Positions 22,607 through 34,387 of a DNA stretch of 64,000 nucleotides are shown here, one piece after another (position 1 is the stretch's first letter; every line of letters starts with the position of its first letter). Source of the stretch: Marasmius tenuissimus. Taxonomy: Eukaryota; Basidiomycota; Agaricomycetes; Agaricales; Marasmiaceae. The stretch is from the NCBI GenBank assembly GCA_029532415.1, contig JAQOTA010000050.1:5332001-5396000 (forward strand). The letters are read 5' to 3'. The position numbers and the translations under genes are program-made. Below the pieces are notes generated by a model that did not search any database, was not told the origin of the DNA, and saw nothing but the letters and a program-made list of their open reading frames with translations.

Positions 22607-22928
22607 TGTTGAATCTGTGGACTATAATTAGATCCCGGTATATCCGAAGTCCCAGTTCATACTTCCCGCCATTGTATTATGCGGGACAATGCATTCGCTA
22701 TTGTTCTATTCTTCATTTGTTCATTATGCTCATATGTACAATTTCTATTGTCATCCCTATATGGTAACTTTATTGTATCTACATGTATATAAGCTTGTAG
22801 TTCTCTACTTGAATCTACAGTGTGCTTGAGCTTCTACGTCTCGCCTCTATCTCTCTAAACTCTTCTCTGGTAAGTAGTAGTGTAGCCATGTTGTAGTCCT
22901 CTGCGCTAGGCGTCATGCCGGCTCATCA
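22607..22928 (+). repeat. LTR 1
   Basis: 322 bp, TGTTGAATC...CTCATCA, with terminal TG..CA. A TATATAA box lies at 22786-22792. A consensus splice donor GTAAGT lies at 22870 near the 3' part. Confidence 0.92.
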
Positions 22929-23195
22929 GGTTATGGGCCCCGGTTAGCCCAACTACAATGACGAGCGCCTTGATGGCTGCTGTCAACGACGAGCGCCCCT
23001 AGGCTGCTGTCATCAGCTAGCTAGGCTAGACCTGCATGTTGCCATCGACCTCTTAATTGAGTGCTCGATCTATGGCATTGATGTACGTCCTTCGACGACA
23101 TTGGATCTAAAGGATCCAATGCTCCTCGTTGAGCATAGTGCCTTGATGGCTGCTCCCTGTGTTGATTAGACGCATGCTGATGCTGTCTTTTCTAG
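22870..23195 (+). other. candidate leader intron of the first element
   Basis: GTAAGT donor inside the LTR and TTTTCTAG acceptor 32 bases before the gag ATG; 326 nt. The same pair occurs at 25013-25338. Splicing would remove the end of the LTR, the primer-binding region and the leader. Inferred from splice consensus only. Confidence 0.4.
22934..22943 (+). promoter_or_regulatory. candidate primer-binding site
   Basis: TGGGCCCCGG begins five bases after the LTR end; an identical site is at 25077-25086. The tRNA could not be identified. Confidence 0.4.
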
Positions 23196-23227
23196 ATCCA
23201 ACACCAAACTCTCAACCTCTTACTACC

Positions 23228-24749
23228 ATGTTCGACGTTAAGAAATACATCTCTGGTTGCTTCGATGGCACCAACTTCAAACAGACCTACGCCAGCGAGA
23301 TGGAAGCTGTGTGTAAGACCCAGGGTCTTGATGGTCATCTCACTGGTGATGAACTACATCCCTCCATGCCTCTTGGCACTGTCACTAGCCCCACAGGGGT
23401 TACTCCCGTTGTTCGTGACACTGTCCCTCCTGAAGAGCATGCCCCATGGCAAAAGGAGAGTCTTGCATGGGATAAGGAAGATCTCCAGCTCATGGGGATT
23501 ATCCAGATCACGACCACCAAGGAAGTCTTCGATCCGATCAAGGACATGAACGCCCAGAAGGCTTGGGAACAGCTGAATCTCACCTACGGCGAGCCCACTT
23601 TGTCTGCCATCTATGGCGACTTTGTTAAACTCGTCTCTTTCAGACTTACCACCTCTTATCCCCAAGCCGGCATCGCCAAGTTCAAGTCCTACATCAAACG
23701 ACTCTCCGAGGTAGGAGTGGTTCTCCCCAAGTTGATCAAGTCCCTCTTGCTCATTGCCGCTATTCCTCCTGAATGGGATGCCGCCTCATCCAAATCCCTT
23801 CATGACTATGTCAGGGATCCCGAGGATGAAGAATGCATCACCGTTTCGAAAGTCCATGATGCTATCATGGTCAAGTACGAACGCCAGAACCCTCAGCTTG
23901 CCAACCGCCTCTCTGCGGTGAAGCGTGCTGGTAATCGTGAACCATCGTTCGGTCAGCAGCAACGCCCGCAGCAGCAACGTCAGCAGCGTGGGTATCAGCA
24001 GCAGACCAACACCCGTCCACCACAGCAGCAGCAGCAACGCCAATCTTTGAACCAGAACAAGGGTAAGAAGAAGAAGCAGCAGCAGCGTGGTACCCGCGGT
24101 GGTATCAACCAGCACCAGGGTCCCGGCAATGCCGGCGGTAACAGCGGTAACAATCGGTCTCATGGTCACTCCCATCTTGCATCCTACGCATCCGTCGTTG
24201 CTTCCCCTCCTCCTGTTCGTCCTTACTCCTTGATCACTGACTGCAGGGAATGTATTGCGTTGAACGCAGTCAACAACTCCCTGCGCGCCAAGATTGCCAG
24301 TGCCCCTCCTAGCTGTGCTAGAGGATCTCCGCCCCCAGCGCACTTCACTGGTCACTGGGACAAGTCTTGTGACAGCACTGTCGCTCCCGCTGTCAAGAAG
24401 AATCCTGCTTCAGTCCTTCACCGGCTTCAAGCCATCTGAGTCAGTATTTGATGATGTACGTGAAGCATGTTCACTTGCTGACAGACTTGGTGTCTCTAAG
24501 ACGGCGCGGCATCTCAAACCGTTCGAACAGATCGTCACGTCCGCCGCCAATCGTTCGCTCCAGGATCGTATCTCGAAGCCTGGTTCCTCGTCGAAGCGAG
24601 TTCTGGAGGACGATTCGGAAGATGAAGGAACCGGACGTCCTTCTCCTACTCCTTCTAAACGCTCTCGCAGCGTTGATCCTGATGAAGATGTAGAGATGGA
24701 CTGGGGATCTGACGATGGTATGGACGATATGGCTTCTCTATTCAGTAAC
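23228..24749 (+). pseudogene. gag of the first copia element, frameshifted and truncated
   Basis: Starts at ATG 23228 (FDVKKYISG) and is homologous to the gag of the second element over its whole length: KEDLQLMGIIQ, YGEPTLSAIYGDFVKLVSFRLTT, PPEWDAASSKSLHD, then Gln/Arg-rich and GGxNQHQG basic stretches. Around 24411 five bases are missing relative to the second element, so the frame ends at 24439, while the continuation (QSFTGFKPSESVFDDVRE...) is readable in another frame up to 24749. There the middle LTR begins, at a point where the intact element has the word TGTTGA, which is also how the LTR starts. Protease, integrase and reverse transcriptase are absent. The gag protein is clearly diverged from the second element although the leaders are identical. 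Confidence 0.85.
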
Positions 24750-25071
24750 TGTTGAATCCGTGGACTATAATTAGATTCCGGTATATCCGAAGTCCCGGTT
24801 CATACTTCCCGCCATTGTATTATGCGGGACAATGCATTCGCTATTGTTCCATTCTTCATTGTTCTATATGCTCATATGTACAATTCCTATAGTCGTCCTT
24901 ATATGGTATTTACTATTGTCTCTACATGTATATAAGCTCGTAGTTCTCTACTTGAATTCACAGTGTGCTTGAGCTTCTACGTCTCGCCTCTATCTCTCTA
25001 AACTCTTCTCTGGTAAGTAGTAGTATAGCTATGTTGTAGTCCTCTGCGCTAGGCGTCATGCCGGCTCATCA
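24750..25071 (+). repeat. LTR 2 (middle, diverged)
   Basis: 322 bp, same ends as LTR 1 but about twenty differences, clustered in the 5' two thirds. No target duplication is associated with it. Confidence 0.92.
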
Positions 25072-25371
25072 GGTTATGGGCCCCGGTTAGCCCAACTACA
25101 ATGACGAGCGCCTTGATGGCTGCTGTCAACGACGAGCGCCCCTAGGCTGCTGTCATCAGCTAGCTAGGCTAGACCTGCATGTTGCCATCGACCTCTTAAT
25201 TGAGTGCTCGATCTATGGCATTGATGTACGTCCTTCGACGACATTGGATCTAAAGGATCCAATGCTCCTCGTTGAGCATAGTGCCTTGATGGCTGCTCCC
25301 TGTGTTGATTAGACGCATGCTGATGCTGTCTTTTCTAGATCCAACACCAAACAACCTAACCTCTTACTACC

Positions 25372-28300
25372 ATGTTCGACGTTAAGAAATTCTTCTCCGG
25401 TCGCTTCGACGGCACTGGATTCCGCCAGACCTATAACGGCGAAATGGAAGCTGTTACCAAGGCTCAAGGCCTCTATCGTCACCTCACTGGTGTGGCCAAG
25501 AAGCCTACGTACCCGCTGGGGGAACCTATTGTTCCGACCATTACGGTCACTACGCCCCCTGGTGGAACTGCTCAGCCTGCAGCTGGAACTGACAGTGACG
25601 ACGAACCTGATCGTCATCCTCCCACCGATGCCCAGATCACGGCGTATAATACCGCGCTGGAAGCATGGGAGGAGAAAGACCTCCAGCTGATGGGTATCAT
25701 TCAGTTGACCTCTACGAAGGAAGTCCTTGAACCTCTCAAGGACATGGACGCTGCCAAAGCCTGGTCCACCATTGTCACCACCTACGGCGAACCAACTCTG
25801 TCTGCCATTTATGGCGACTTCGTCAAATTGGTGTCCTTCCGGCTTACCACCAGCCATCCCCAGGCTGGCATCGCCAAGTTCAAACACTACATTGAACGTC
25901 TTGCCGAGGTCGGGGTTGAACTCCCCGAGTTGATCAAAGCCCTCCTTCTTATCGCAGCTATTCCTCCCGAATGGGACGCCGCTTCCTCCAAGTCCCTTCA
26001 TGACTTTGATAGGGATCCTGAGAGCTCCAGCGCCCTCACCGTCGCCGACGTTCATGAAGCTATCATGATCGAATACGAGCGCCAGAACCCTCAGCTTGCT
26101 AACCGCCTCTCTGCGGTCAAGCGTGCTGGTAATCGTGAGCCATCCTTTGGTCAGCAACAGCGCCCGCCGCAGCAACGTCAGCAGCGCGGACAGCAGCAGC
26201 GTGGCCAACAGCGTCAACCACAGCAGCAGCAGCAACGTCCTTCTTCGAACCAGAACAACGGTAAGAAGAAGAAGCAGCAGCAGCGTGGTACCCGCGGTGG
26301 CATCAATCAGCATCAGGGTCCCGGTAACAACGGTGGTAACAATCGGTCGCATGGTCACTCCCATCTGGCATCCTATGCATCCGTCATAGCTTCCCCCGCT
26401 CCCATCCGTCCTTATTCCTCGATCACCGACCGCAGGGAACGTATCGCATTGAACGTGGTCAACAACTCCTTGCGTGCCGAGATCGCCAGCGCCCCTCCTG
26501 TTCGCGCTATGGGATCACCGCCCCCAGCTCACTTCACCGGTCATTGGGACAAGTCCTGCGACAGCACTGTCCCTCAGCCAGCTGTCAAGAAGAACCCGGC
26601 TGCCATGCAGTCCTTCACTGGCTTCAAGCCATCTCAGTCAGTATTTGATGATGTCCGTGGAGCACGTTCTCTTGCTGACAGACTTGGTGCCCCTAAGACG
26701 GCGCGGTATCTCAAACCCTTCGAACAGATCGTCACGTCCGCCACCAATCGTTCGCTCCAGGACCGCATTGAACAACCACGTGCGTCCTCGTCCAAGCATC
26801 TTTTGGAGGATGATGAGGGATATGAGGGAGCCGGATCTCCTTCTTCTACTTCTTCTAAACGCTCTCGTAGCGCTGATCCTGATGAAGATGTAGAGATGGA
26901 CTGGGGATCTGACGACGGTATGGAAGATATGACCTCTCTATTCGGTAATGATGTTGACAACGATATTGCCGAAGCTGCAGGGGTTGAGGACGTCCCGGAT
27001 GACGTCTCTCTTGGATCGTTCCATGATGACAGGCAAGTTCCATATCTTGACCTGCTTTCCCAATCTGATGCAACCTTACAGCGATGCTCACAACTAGTTG
27101 GTATCAGTAGTTCGCGTCGTAGTCGTAGTGATCTGGCATCACTTGTATCATATTGCAATGCTATCTCCACCCACTTCGTGGGTTGTACTCAGTGCAAGGG
27201 AAAGAAAAGTGTGAACAATGCACAGGGTTGGCTCCTTGATTCTGGTGCCTCCTCTCATTTCACGAATGATTTGAATGATTTCGCTGAATATGAATCGCTT
27301 GATGGTCCTATCGTAAATACTGCAAATAAGGGCAACCCTATACAGATCAAGGGTAAAGGCACTGTCTTCATTAAGCATAATGTTGAAGGACATGACAGGA
27401 AACTTACTGAGCGTGTTTTGCGTCTCTATCCTGTCTATTACATACCTCAATTGGACATACGTCTACTATCAATGGGAGAGTTCCTTCGAGATGGTCTATC
27501 AATTCGTGGAAACGCGAAGAAGTTAGCCTTCTACTCATCACAGCAACGACAGTCGCTTGTTTCCTACCCTCATATGCCTGGTCAAACCATTTATTGGGTA
27601 CACTCACGGAAAGCATCTGCTGAGGTTTTAATGGCCAAGTCGGTCGTTTACAACGTCGACTACGATATTGAGCACAGACACTTTGGGCATCCGTCGGATA
27701 AAGCCCTGAATAAAGCTCGGAAACATACGCAAGGTTTCCCACTTGACCTTAAGATGCCTACTAAGAAGACACCTCTGTGTCGTGGTTGTGCTGAAGGCAA
27801 GATGCATGAGAAATCGTTCCCCAACTCTACAATGAGAGCTTCTAAACTGTTTGAACGCATACATTCGGATTTGAAGTCGTACCCGGCTGAATCATATCAC
27901 CGGTACAAGTACTACATCTCTTTTCTCGATGACTGCACGTCCTACGTTTGGACCTCCAAGCTCAAGACGAAAGACGAGGCAGTACCCGCTTTGAGGGACT
28001 TCCTTACTATGGTCAAGATGCAATTCAATGCTGTTGTCAAGACCTGGATGTCCGATGAAGGGGGAGAGTACAAAGGAGATAAGTTCGATGCAGTACTGAA
28101 AGAATATGGGATCCAAAGGGATCAAAGCATACCGTATACACCACAACAAAACGGTCGTGCTGAACGATTCAACAGGACTATTCATGAGAAGGCTGAAGCT
28201 CTTCGCTTTGAAGCTTGTATGCCTCAGTCCTGGTGGGAATTCTGCCATGTGCACACCGTCCACCTCTACAATCGCACTCCTGTGCAACGTTTGAGCTGGC

Positions 28301-30768
28301 GAACTCCGTTCGAAATGCTTTATGGCGAAGCACCTGATGTTTCACATCTCCGAGTTATGGGTTGTGCAGCCTACGTCTTCATTCCTGAAGATTGTAGGAA
28401 GAATAAGCTCGCTCCTTGTAGTGAGTTAATGACTTTCATCGGCTACCAGGATGGGATGAAAGGCTTCCTGTTCATGCGAAGTAATAATTCTGTATTCAAA
28501 GGTAGCACTGCACTGTTTGATGAGATGCTATACAATAAGTGTCCTGATGCCAAAACTCGTGGCTTTACACCTGTTGGTAGTAAACCATTTACTTTGGGTG
28601 AAAATCCCAACATTCCTTCGGAAGATGAAGACTCTGATGATGATTGGGACAATACTCCGTTTCCAGATCTCAGACGTCGCTCCGAACCTTCTAAGAGATC
28701 AGAACCTCAGGTTGATGAACCTGCAGGTGGCCCTGCGCCAGGGGATATGCCACTCCCTCAATCTGGTCCTCCGACGCCTCCAGGCGAACCCGCCGTTCCT
28801 CCGCCTGCACCAGCAGCGGATGGTCCACGCCGGTCTTGGAGGTAGCGGAAGGGTACAACGCAACCTGGTAATATATTTGGGGAAAAGTGGAACCCAAATA
28901 AACCTTCAGACATTATTCGCGACTTAGAGAATAAGAATACTTGGAGAAACGTCACTGGAGACAAAGAACCTTCACATCCAGTTGATCGTCCTAGCTCTTC
29001 GCGATCTAGGAAAGGCAAAGGTAGTAAAGAGGGGATTCCTGGTCCACTTCCGCCTCCGCCTGCTCCAGAACCCAGTGGAAGCACTGAGTCGCATGAGGAA
29101 GAAAGCGTAGTCGAAAGACTGACCCAAGAAGGGGGAGTAGGATTCGTGATTTACCTGTTGAACAATGCTGTTCCAGTTCACGATTCGCTTCCAATGTCCG
29201 ATACTCCTGATTTCTCTAATATCAGAGAGTGGACACTCCGCGATATTCTAAAGTTGCCTGTTGAGCAACAGAAGGAATGGAAGAACACTTGGAACGAAGA
29301 ACTTGAGGCACTTCGTAAGCGCAAGGTCTTCGAACTCTGTGACTTGCCTAAAGGTCGCAAAGCCATCAGAAATAGATGGGTCTTCGACGTCAAGTCGAAT
29401 GGTCGCAAGAAAGCGAGGCTTGTTGCCAAAGGTTTCTCTCAGGTCGAAGGTGTCGACTTTGATGAGATCTTCTCACCAGTTGTTCGTTATGAGACTGTTT
29501 GTATGATGCTTGCTCTTGCAGCTCTCAAGAACTGGTACATCACCTCTGTTGATGTTAAGAACGCCTTTCTTTATGGTGATCTTGTTGAGGAGATTTACAT
29601 GGAACAACCTGAAGGCTTCAAAGTCAAGGGCCAAGAACGTAAGGTACTACGCCTGCGTTGTGCATTATATGGACTGAAGCAAGCTGCCCTAGAGTGGTGG
29701 CGAACCCTCAGCTCATCCATGGAAGTACTAGGCTTCAAACGTCTAACTTCTGATGCTGGACTCTTCATCTGCAAAGATCCGAAGAGTGGTGAAGTTGTGT
29801 ATGCGATCATCTACGTTGACAATGCACTCTTCATGGGTCCTAACAAAGCTCTTGTTGACAAGAAGAAAGCCGAGTTCATGGCTCAATGGGAATGCCGCGA
29901 TATGGGCGATGCTAGCAAGTTTCTACGCATGAGCATTCATCGCGAAGGCAATAAGATCATGATTGACCAGAAGGATTATCTGAAGAAAGTCCTTGAACGT
30001 TTCGGAATGCAGAATGCAAAAGGTGCTCCTACGCCCTTACCTGCTGGCTATGTGCCAACTCCCAATGATGGTCCAGTCAATCCTGCCATTCGCTCTAAAT
30101 TCCAGTCTGTGATTGGGTCGCTTCTGTACATCATGCTGGGCACACATCCTGATATTGCCTATGCAGTCACGAAGCTTTCCCAGTTCTCTTCTAATCCAAC
30201 AAAGGAACACCTCGATAAAGCTCTGTATATCTGCCGATATTTAGCTGGCACATCAGATTATTCACTTGTCTACGATGGTGACTCTGATGGAGGTCTTCTT
30301 CCGTTCACAGACTCGGATTGGGCTGCCGATCCTATCAAACGCTGTTCGATCACTGGCTACGTCTTCAAGTTAGCAGGCGGCATCTTCTCGTGGCAATCAC
30401 ACGCCCAGAAGACTGTAGCTCTTTCTTCCACTGAGGCTGAGTATATGGCACTGTCGGATTGCAGTTGTCAAGCTTCCTGGATAAGATCGCTACTCTCTGA
30501 ACTTGGAATCAACTTAGGTCCTATTCCAATCTGCGGAGACAATCAGGGGTCAATCTTCATTGCATCTAATCCGGTTCAAGAATGCCGAACCAAACACATC
30601 GATATTCGATATCATTACATTCGATCGTGTGTTGAAGATGGCAAAGTCGAGTTGTTCTTTATTGAAGGAGTCTATAATCCCGCAGACATGTTTATGAAGA
30701 ATCTCGGACATGAGAAGTTCTTACGGTTTAGAGATCACCTTGGACTTGAATTCTATTTGTCCACTTGA
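25372..30768 (+). pseudogene. copia gag-pol polyprotein with one in-frame UAG and a changed catalytic Asp
   Basis: One frame of 1799 codons from ATG 25372, interrupted only by TAG at 28843-28845 (codon 1158). Gag covers residues 1 to about 400. The protease motif is LLDSGASSH (Asp623). The integrase zinc region has HRHFGH and CRGC (about 767-806); the catalytic core has Asp833, Asp895 and Glu931 (DD35E). The UAG lies in a Pro/Ser-rich linker after integrase. Reverse transcriptase starts near residue 1330 with RNRWVFDVK, RLVAKGFSQ and VDVKNAFLYGDL. Its catalytic box reads YVDN (29812-29823) where copia elements have YVDD. RNase H follows with TDSDWAAD, SSTEAEYMAL and GDNQGSI. The changed YVDD alone should abolish polymerase activity. 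The UAG could be a nonsense mutation or, less likely, a readthrough codon. Confidence 0.92.
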
Positions 30769-30801
30769 TTTGCTCAGATGCGCTTTTCAGCTGCACTTAG
30801 C

Positions 30802-30810
30802 GAGGGGGTG
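30802..30810 (+). promoter_or_regulatory. polypurine tract
   Basis: GAGGGGGTG immediately before LTR 3, the usual site of plus-strand priming. Confidence 0.75.
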
Positions 30811-31132
30811 TGTTGAATCCGTGGACTATAATTAGATCCCGGTATATCCGAAGTCCCAGTTCATACTTCCTGCCATTGTATTATGCGGGACAATGCATTC
30901 GCTATTGTTCTATTCTTCATTTGTTCATTATGCTCATATGTACAATTTCTATTGTCATCCCTATATGGTAACTTTATTGTATCTACATGTATATAAGCTT
31001 GTAGTTCTCTACTTGAATCTACAGTGTGCTTGAGCTTCTACGTCTCGCCTCTATCTCTCTAAACTCTTCTCTGGTAAGTAGTAGTGTAGCCATGTTGTAG
31101 TCCTCTGCGCTAGGCGTCATGCCGGCTCATCA
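30811..31132 (+). repeat. LTR 3
   Basis: 322 bp, differing from LTR 1 at two C/T positions. Followed by ATATG, the target duplication. Confidence 0.92.
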
Positions 31133-32273
31133 ATATGCGCATGAGGCATAGGCGCAACGCCATGAGGGGAATCTGGGAGATGAGGAAGAAGAGCTGAACT
31201 ATGTGGGTAAGGAACGGCGAGCGTGCGCTGAGAATTTGACTCATGAGCTAGATTGGTGGCCAAGGTAGCATTATTGGCGGAGGATGGTGCAACCTGCGAT
31301 GAACCGGACGGTCCAGCACTCTTGCCAGTATCGTCACCGTGGCCGAAAGCAGTAGAGACGGCGGTATCAACTGAATAGATGCCAGGATTGGTATAAGCGG
31401 AGTTCATTGCGCTATCAGTGTAATCATTGTTCGGAAAAGTGCGTTCAACAGTGCTGTATGGGTCAAATAGCGTTGCTGCGTCAAGAGAGTGTACTGACAG
31501 TTGCAGAGTCGTGTAATGCAGCGTCCCTGGCCCTTTCAAGGGATGGGAAGGCGAATCGTACGGGACCGCTTTCGAAATATTTGTGTTATTCTCAGCGAAT
31601 GATAAAGTTCCCGATGGGTGGCGTGTGGGGCGGGAGAGATAGGAATAGGGCAGTTGATCGCTATGGTAGCAAGCTGGCGGAGTGACTTGGGATTGGTGTC
31701 CTTGCTGTGGATGAGGGTTGCGGGAATGCAGGTTGACTGGCGCTGTGAAGGGCGAAAACCTGATTGGAAGTGGTCGCACAAGTCGCGGATTTTGCTCCTC
31801 TGTGGCCCAAGTATCGCTGGTAGTATCATTCTTGTGGGGAAAATCCTGCAGTCATGTTCAGTGACAAAGTACACGGTCAAATTCAAAAACCCGCAACGTA
31901 CCTGATCCGGATGATTTCTCTCTATATCTCCAAAGCTCACATCACCTCTTTGATGCTTGTTAGCGGCATGATCTGACTTGATAGTGGGTTTGCTTTCTCT
32001 ACCGCATATCTGGAGTTGACTATCCTCCATATAGACTGGGCTCTGAACCGGTGATTTTCCCTCTGTATTGGATAGATCTTCTGAGTCGTTGCTGGTGACA
32101 GAACTATCGGAGCTGTCAGAGTCCTCTGCACCAAGGTAAGAAAAAGAGCAAATGAATGGGAATTGAACACACCTTGATAGACTTCTATAAATCGGTCGGA
32201 GTGGTGGATGGGTTGAAAGACGTATTTGTCATATCCAAGGTGTCAAGCGGAATCGATAGTTGTTGGGTCGAAG

Positions 32274-32797
32274 TAGTGTTGCCAACGATCAGCTCGGCTC
32301 GGCTCCGGCTCGAGCTACTACAAAAAAAATTTTATTCAAGATAAAGTAGAAACCTAATGCATGATACACAGAGCCTATGTGGCCATTTTATATGGAAGCC
32401 TTTGGCTTTGAAAGGCTACTGTGCATCAAAAAGCGGCACCCGCACCTACATAGAGGTTCCCGCACGTGATGACCCACCAGTGGGTTGGCTTTCCCACGCC
32501 AAGGCTAGGATTCATCCACCTGAAAATGACTAGCATTTGCTAAATTTTCAATGTCTCTGTATTCTGCCTGGTCTCAAATGTCTTTAAAATCATTTACAGA
32601 GTCCATATTGTGTTTGAAACCAAAGGGAAACTTGAACATACTTTGCAGCGGCTCCAACCGGTTAAGCTGGTTCGGAGCTGGTTCGGAGCTGCTCCCGTCA
32701 TCCGGCTCCCGGTGAGCCATTTTCTCTGAGTGGCTCCGCCCCGGTCTGGCTCGGAGCCGCTCGAGCTGCAGTTCGAGCCGAGCCATTGGGAACACTA
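32274..32797 (-). mobile_element. hAT-type MITE, 524 bp
   Basis: TIRs TAGTGTTGCCAAC (left) and TAGTGTTCCCAAT (right, minus strand). The 8 bp target duplication GGTCGAAG lies at 32266-32273 and 32798-32805, and copies 2 and 5 show the empty site. The 8 bp duplication and TAGTGTTSCCAA ends are typical of hAT elements. It has no transposase. It is shorter than its sister at 34388-35006 by about 95 bp at one end, and inverted to it. Confidence 0.9.
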
Positions 32798-34387
32798 GGT
32801 CGAAGCCTCGGAGTGATTGATATTGGTGTATCAGCTTGTAGTAGTTGCTATTAGACCAAGCATTTGAACAGAAGCCACATTCTACGAATTTGAGTTTGGT
32901 GGGAAGGCTGAAGTTGTGGCATGATTCAGGTGAAAGTCGAGATTGACCATCTTTACGAAGGAACCAGAAGTGGAGATGAGATGTTTTGCGGTCATCATGG
33001 TCATGGGGAGGTGGATGGATAACAAGATGTATTGGCTGCCGGTGTCGCTGGTAGGATTTGGAAGGGGAGTCATCAACAAAGCCTTCCAAGCTTACCAGAT
33101 GGGAGAAGAGCTCTGGGCAATGTTAGCCAGTAAAAGATGGGAACACAGAACGACGACACACTGTAAGCACTGAGATCACCCTCCAATGATATTCCACGAG
33201 AATGAAAGATGTTTGATGATTGAGAAAGCCAGACCAGTTGTGCACTGTCATTCAAAATCAACTCAAACCTGCTTCTGTCTCCTTAAAGTTGGAATCTACT
33301 CGTGTATTGAATTAGAGAGCAGCCTGCAATTTCCCAAGAATCTCACCTAGTCAATCCATTTTCGAGCACCTCCCTCTCTACAACATCCTCTGCGCTCGTC
33401 CAGGCGCTGTTTGCAGAGCCGACGGGGGTTCGGGTCACAGTGGAGAAGATGGTCGGCTGATCGAATGATTGAGGTACCACTACATCATCGTCAAGATTTT
33501 CCCTCCCCATCATTGCCCACAGAAACACATGATCAGCTTGCTTCGACTTTTGACTCACCAAGAAGCGCATGAAAACATCTTCTTGGAACAGCTCGGTGGT
33601 CAAAGGTAGTTCCTCCGTCTCCACTTCCCAAGCTTCCTCCATGATAGATGACTGTGGCCCCCATGGACCTCAACAGATCACTCCTTGTGCAGCATCCACC
33701 CACAGCTCCGACTCTTCACAATCCAATTTTGCCTGCAATTGCATGATCAAACTGTTCCATTTCAATACTTTTGCTACTTACACACAAACTATAGACGTAC
33801 ACCCCACCAAGTCCCCCTGAACTCCTTCCAAGGTGCGAGATTGGCACAAGGCCTAGAGAAAATTTGAACGTCAGCTTGACCTCAGCAATCACCATGCACA
33901 TACACTAGCTTACCGTGCCAAAGAAGTAGCGATGGAGCTGTTCCGATGTCAATCGCAAATATCTGGGCAGTCTTGTACAAGCTGAAGAGCCTTCAGCACG
34001 CGAGTAAAGTTGAAACTCGATTTGACGTACCGCGCTCGCGAACTTAGCTCCCAGAAATCCTTCTCAAATGCCTATAATTGAATTGCTACCTTCATTTACT
34101 GTGCCAAAGAAAGATACAGAACTTACCCTGCGTGCATCTGGCCCACTATAAGTCACCGATGTAAACTTGCCTTCTGTCCCAATCACTTCCACAGCGCATA
34201 TAGTTTTGTACCACCATAGATGACGAACAACACAGATATCCTCCAGTTGACAGAAATCGCCACTCTTGACGTTTCGATACTGGACATCAATGAAGGGTAT
34301 GTAAGGATCTGTAAAAGTTTCTGTTTTCCAGTCAGATAACTCACGTCATCAAATTCGGTATGTTCCTTCTCTTCTTGCTGGATAAAC

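Larger units (their letters stand above)
22607..31132 (+). mobile_element. Ty1/copia retrotransposon complex with three LTRs
   Basis: Order: LTR (22607-22928), leader and broken gag (to 24749), second LTR (24750-25071), leader and full gag-pol (to 30768), third LTR (30811-31132). The 5 bp duplication ATATG flanks only the whole complex (22602-22606 and 31133-31137); bases around the middle LTR do not match either flank. The two outer LTRs differ at only two positions in 322, while the middle LTR differs from both at roughly twenty. This says the complex behaves as one insertion, chimeric or rearranged, rather than two independent ones. It lies in the last exon of FFPNAQ copy 3. The protease, integrase, reverse transcriptase, RNase H order is that of copia. 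Confidence 0.9.

Noticed and set aside
25309..26364. 351-codon frame antisense to the copia gag region
   Set aside because: It mirrors the Gln-rich gag coding sequence on the opposite strand, begins upstream of the gag start, has a poly-Leu shadow of the Gln tract and no family motif.
24750..31132. Second copia element as an independent insertion
   Set aside because: Its two LTRs differ strongly and no target duplication flanks it, while the outer pair of LTRs has both near-identity and ATATG on each side.
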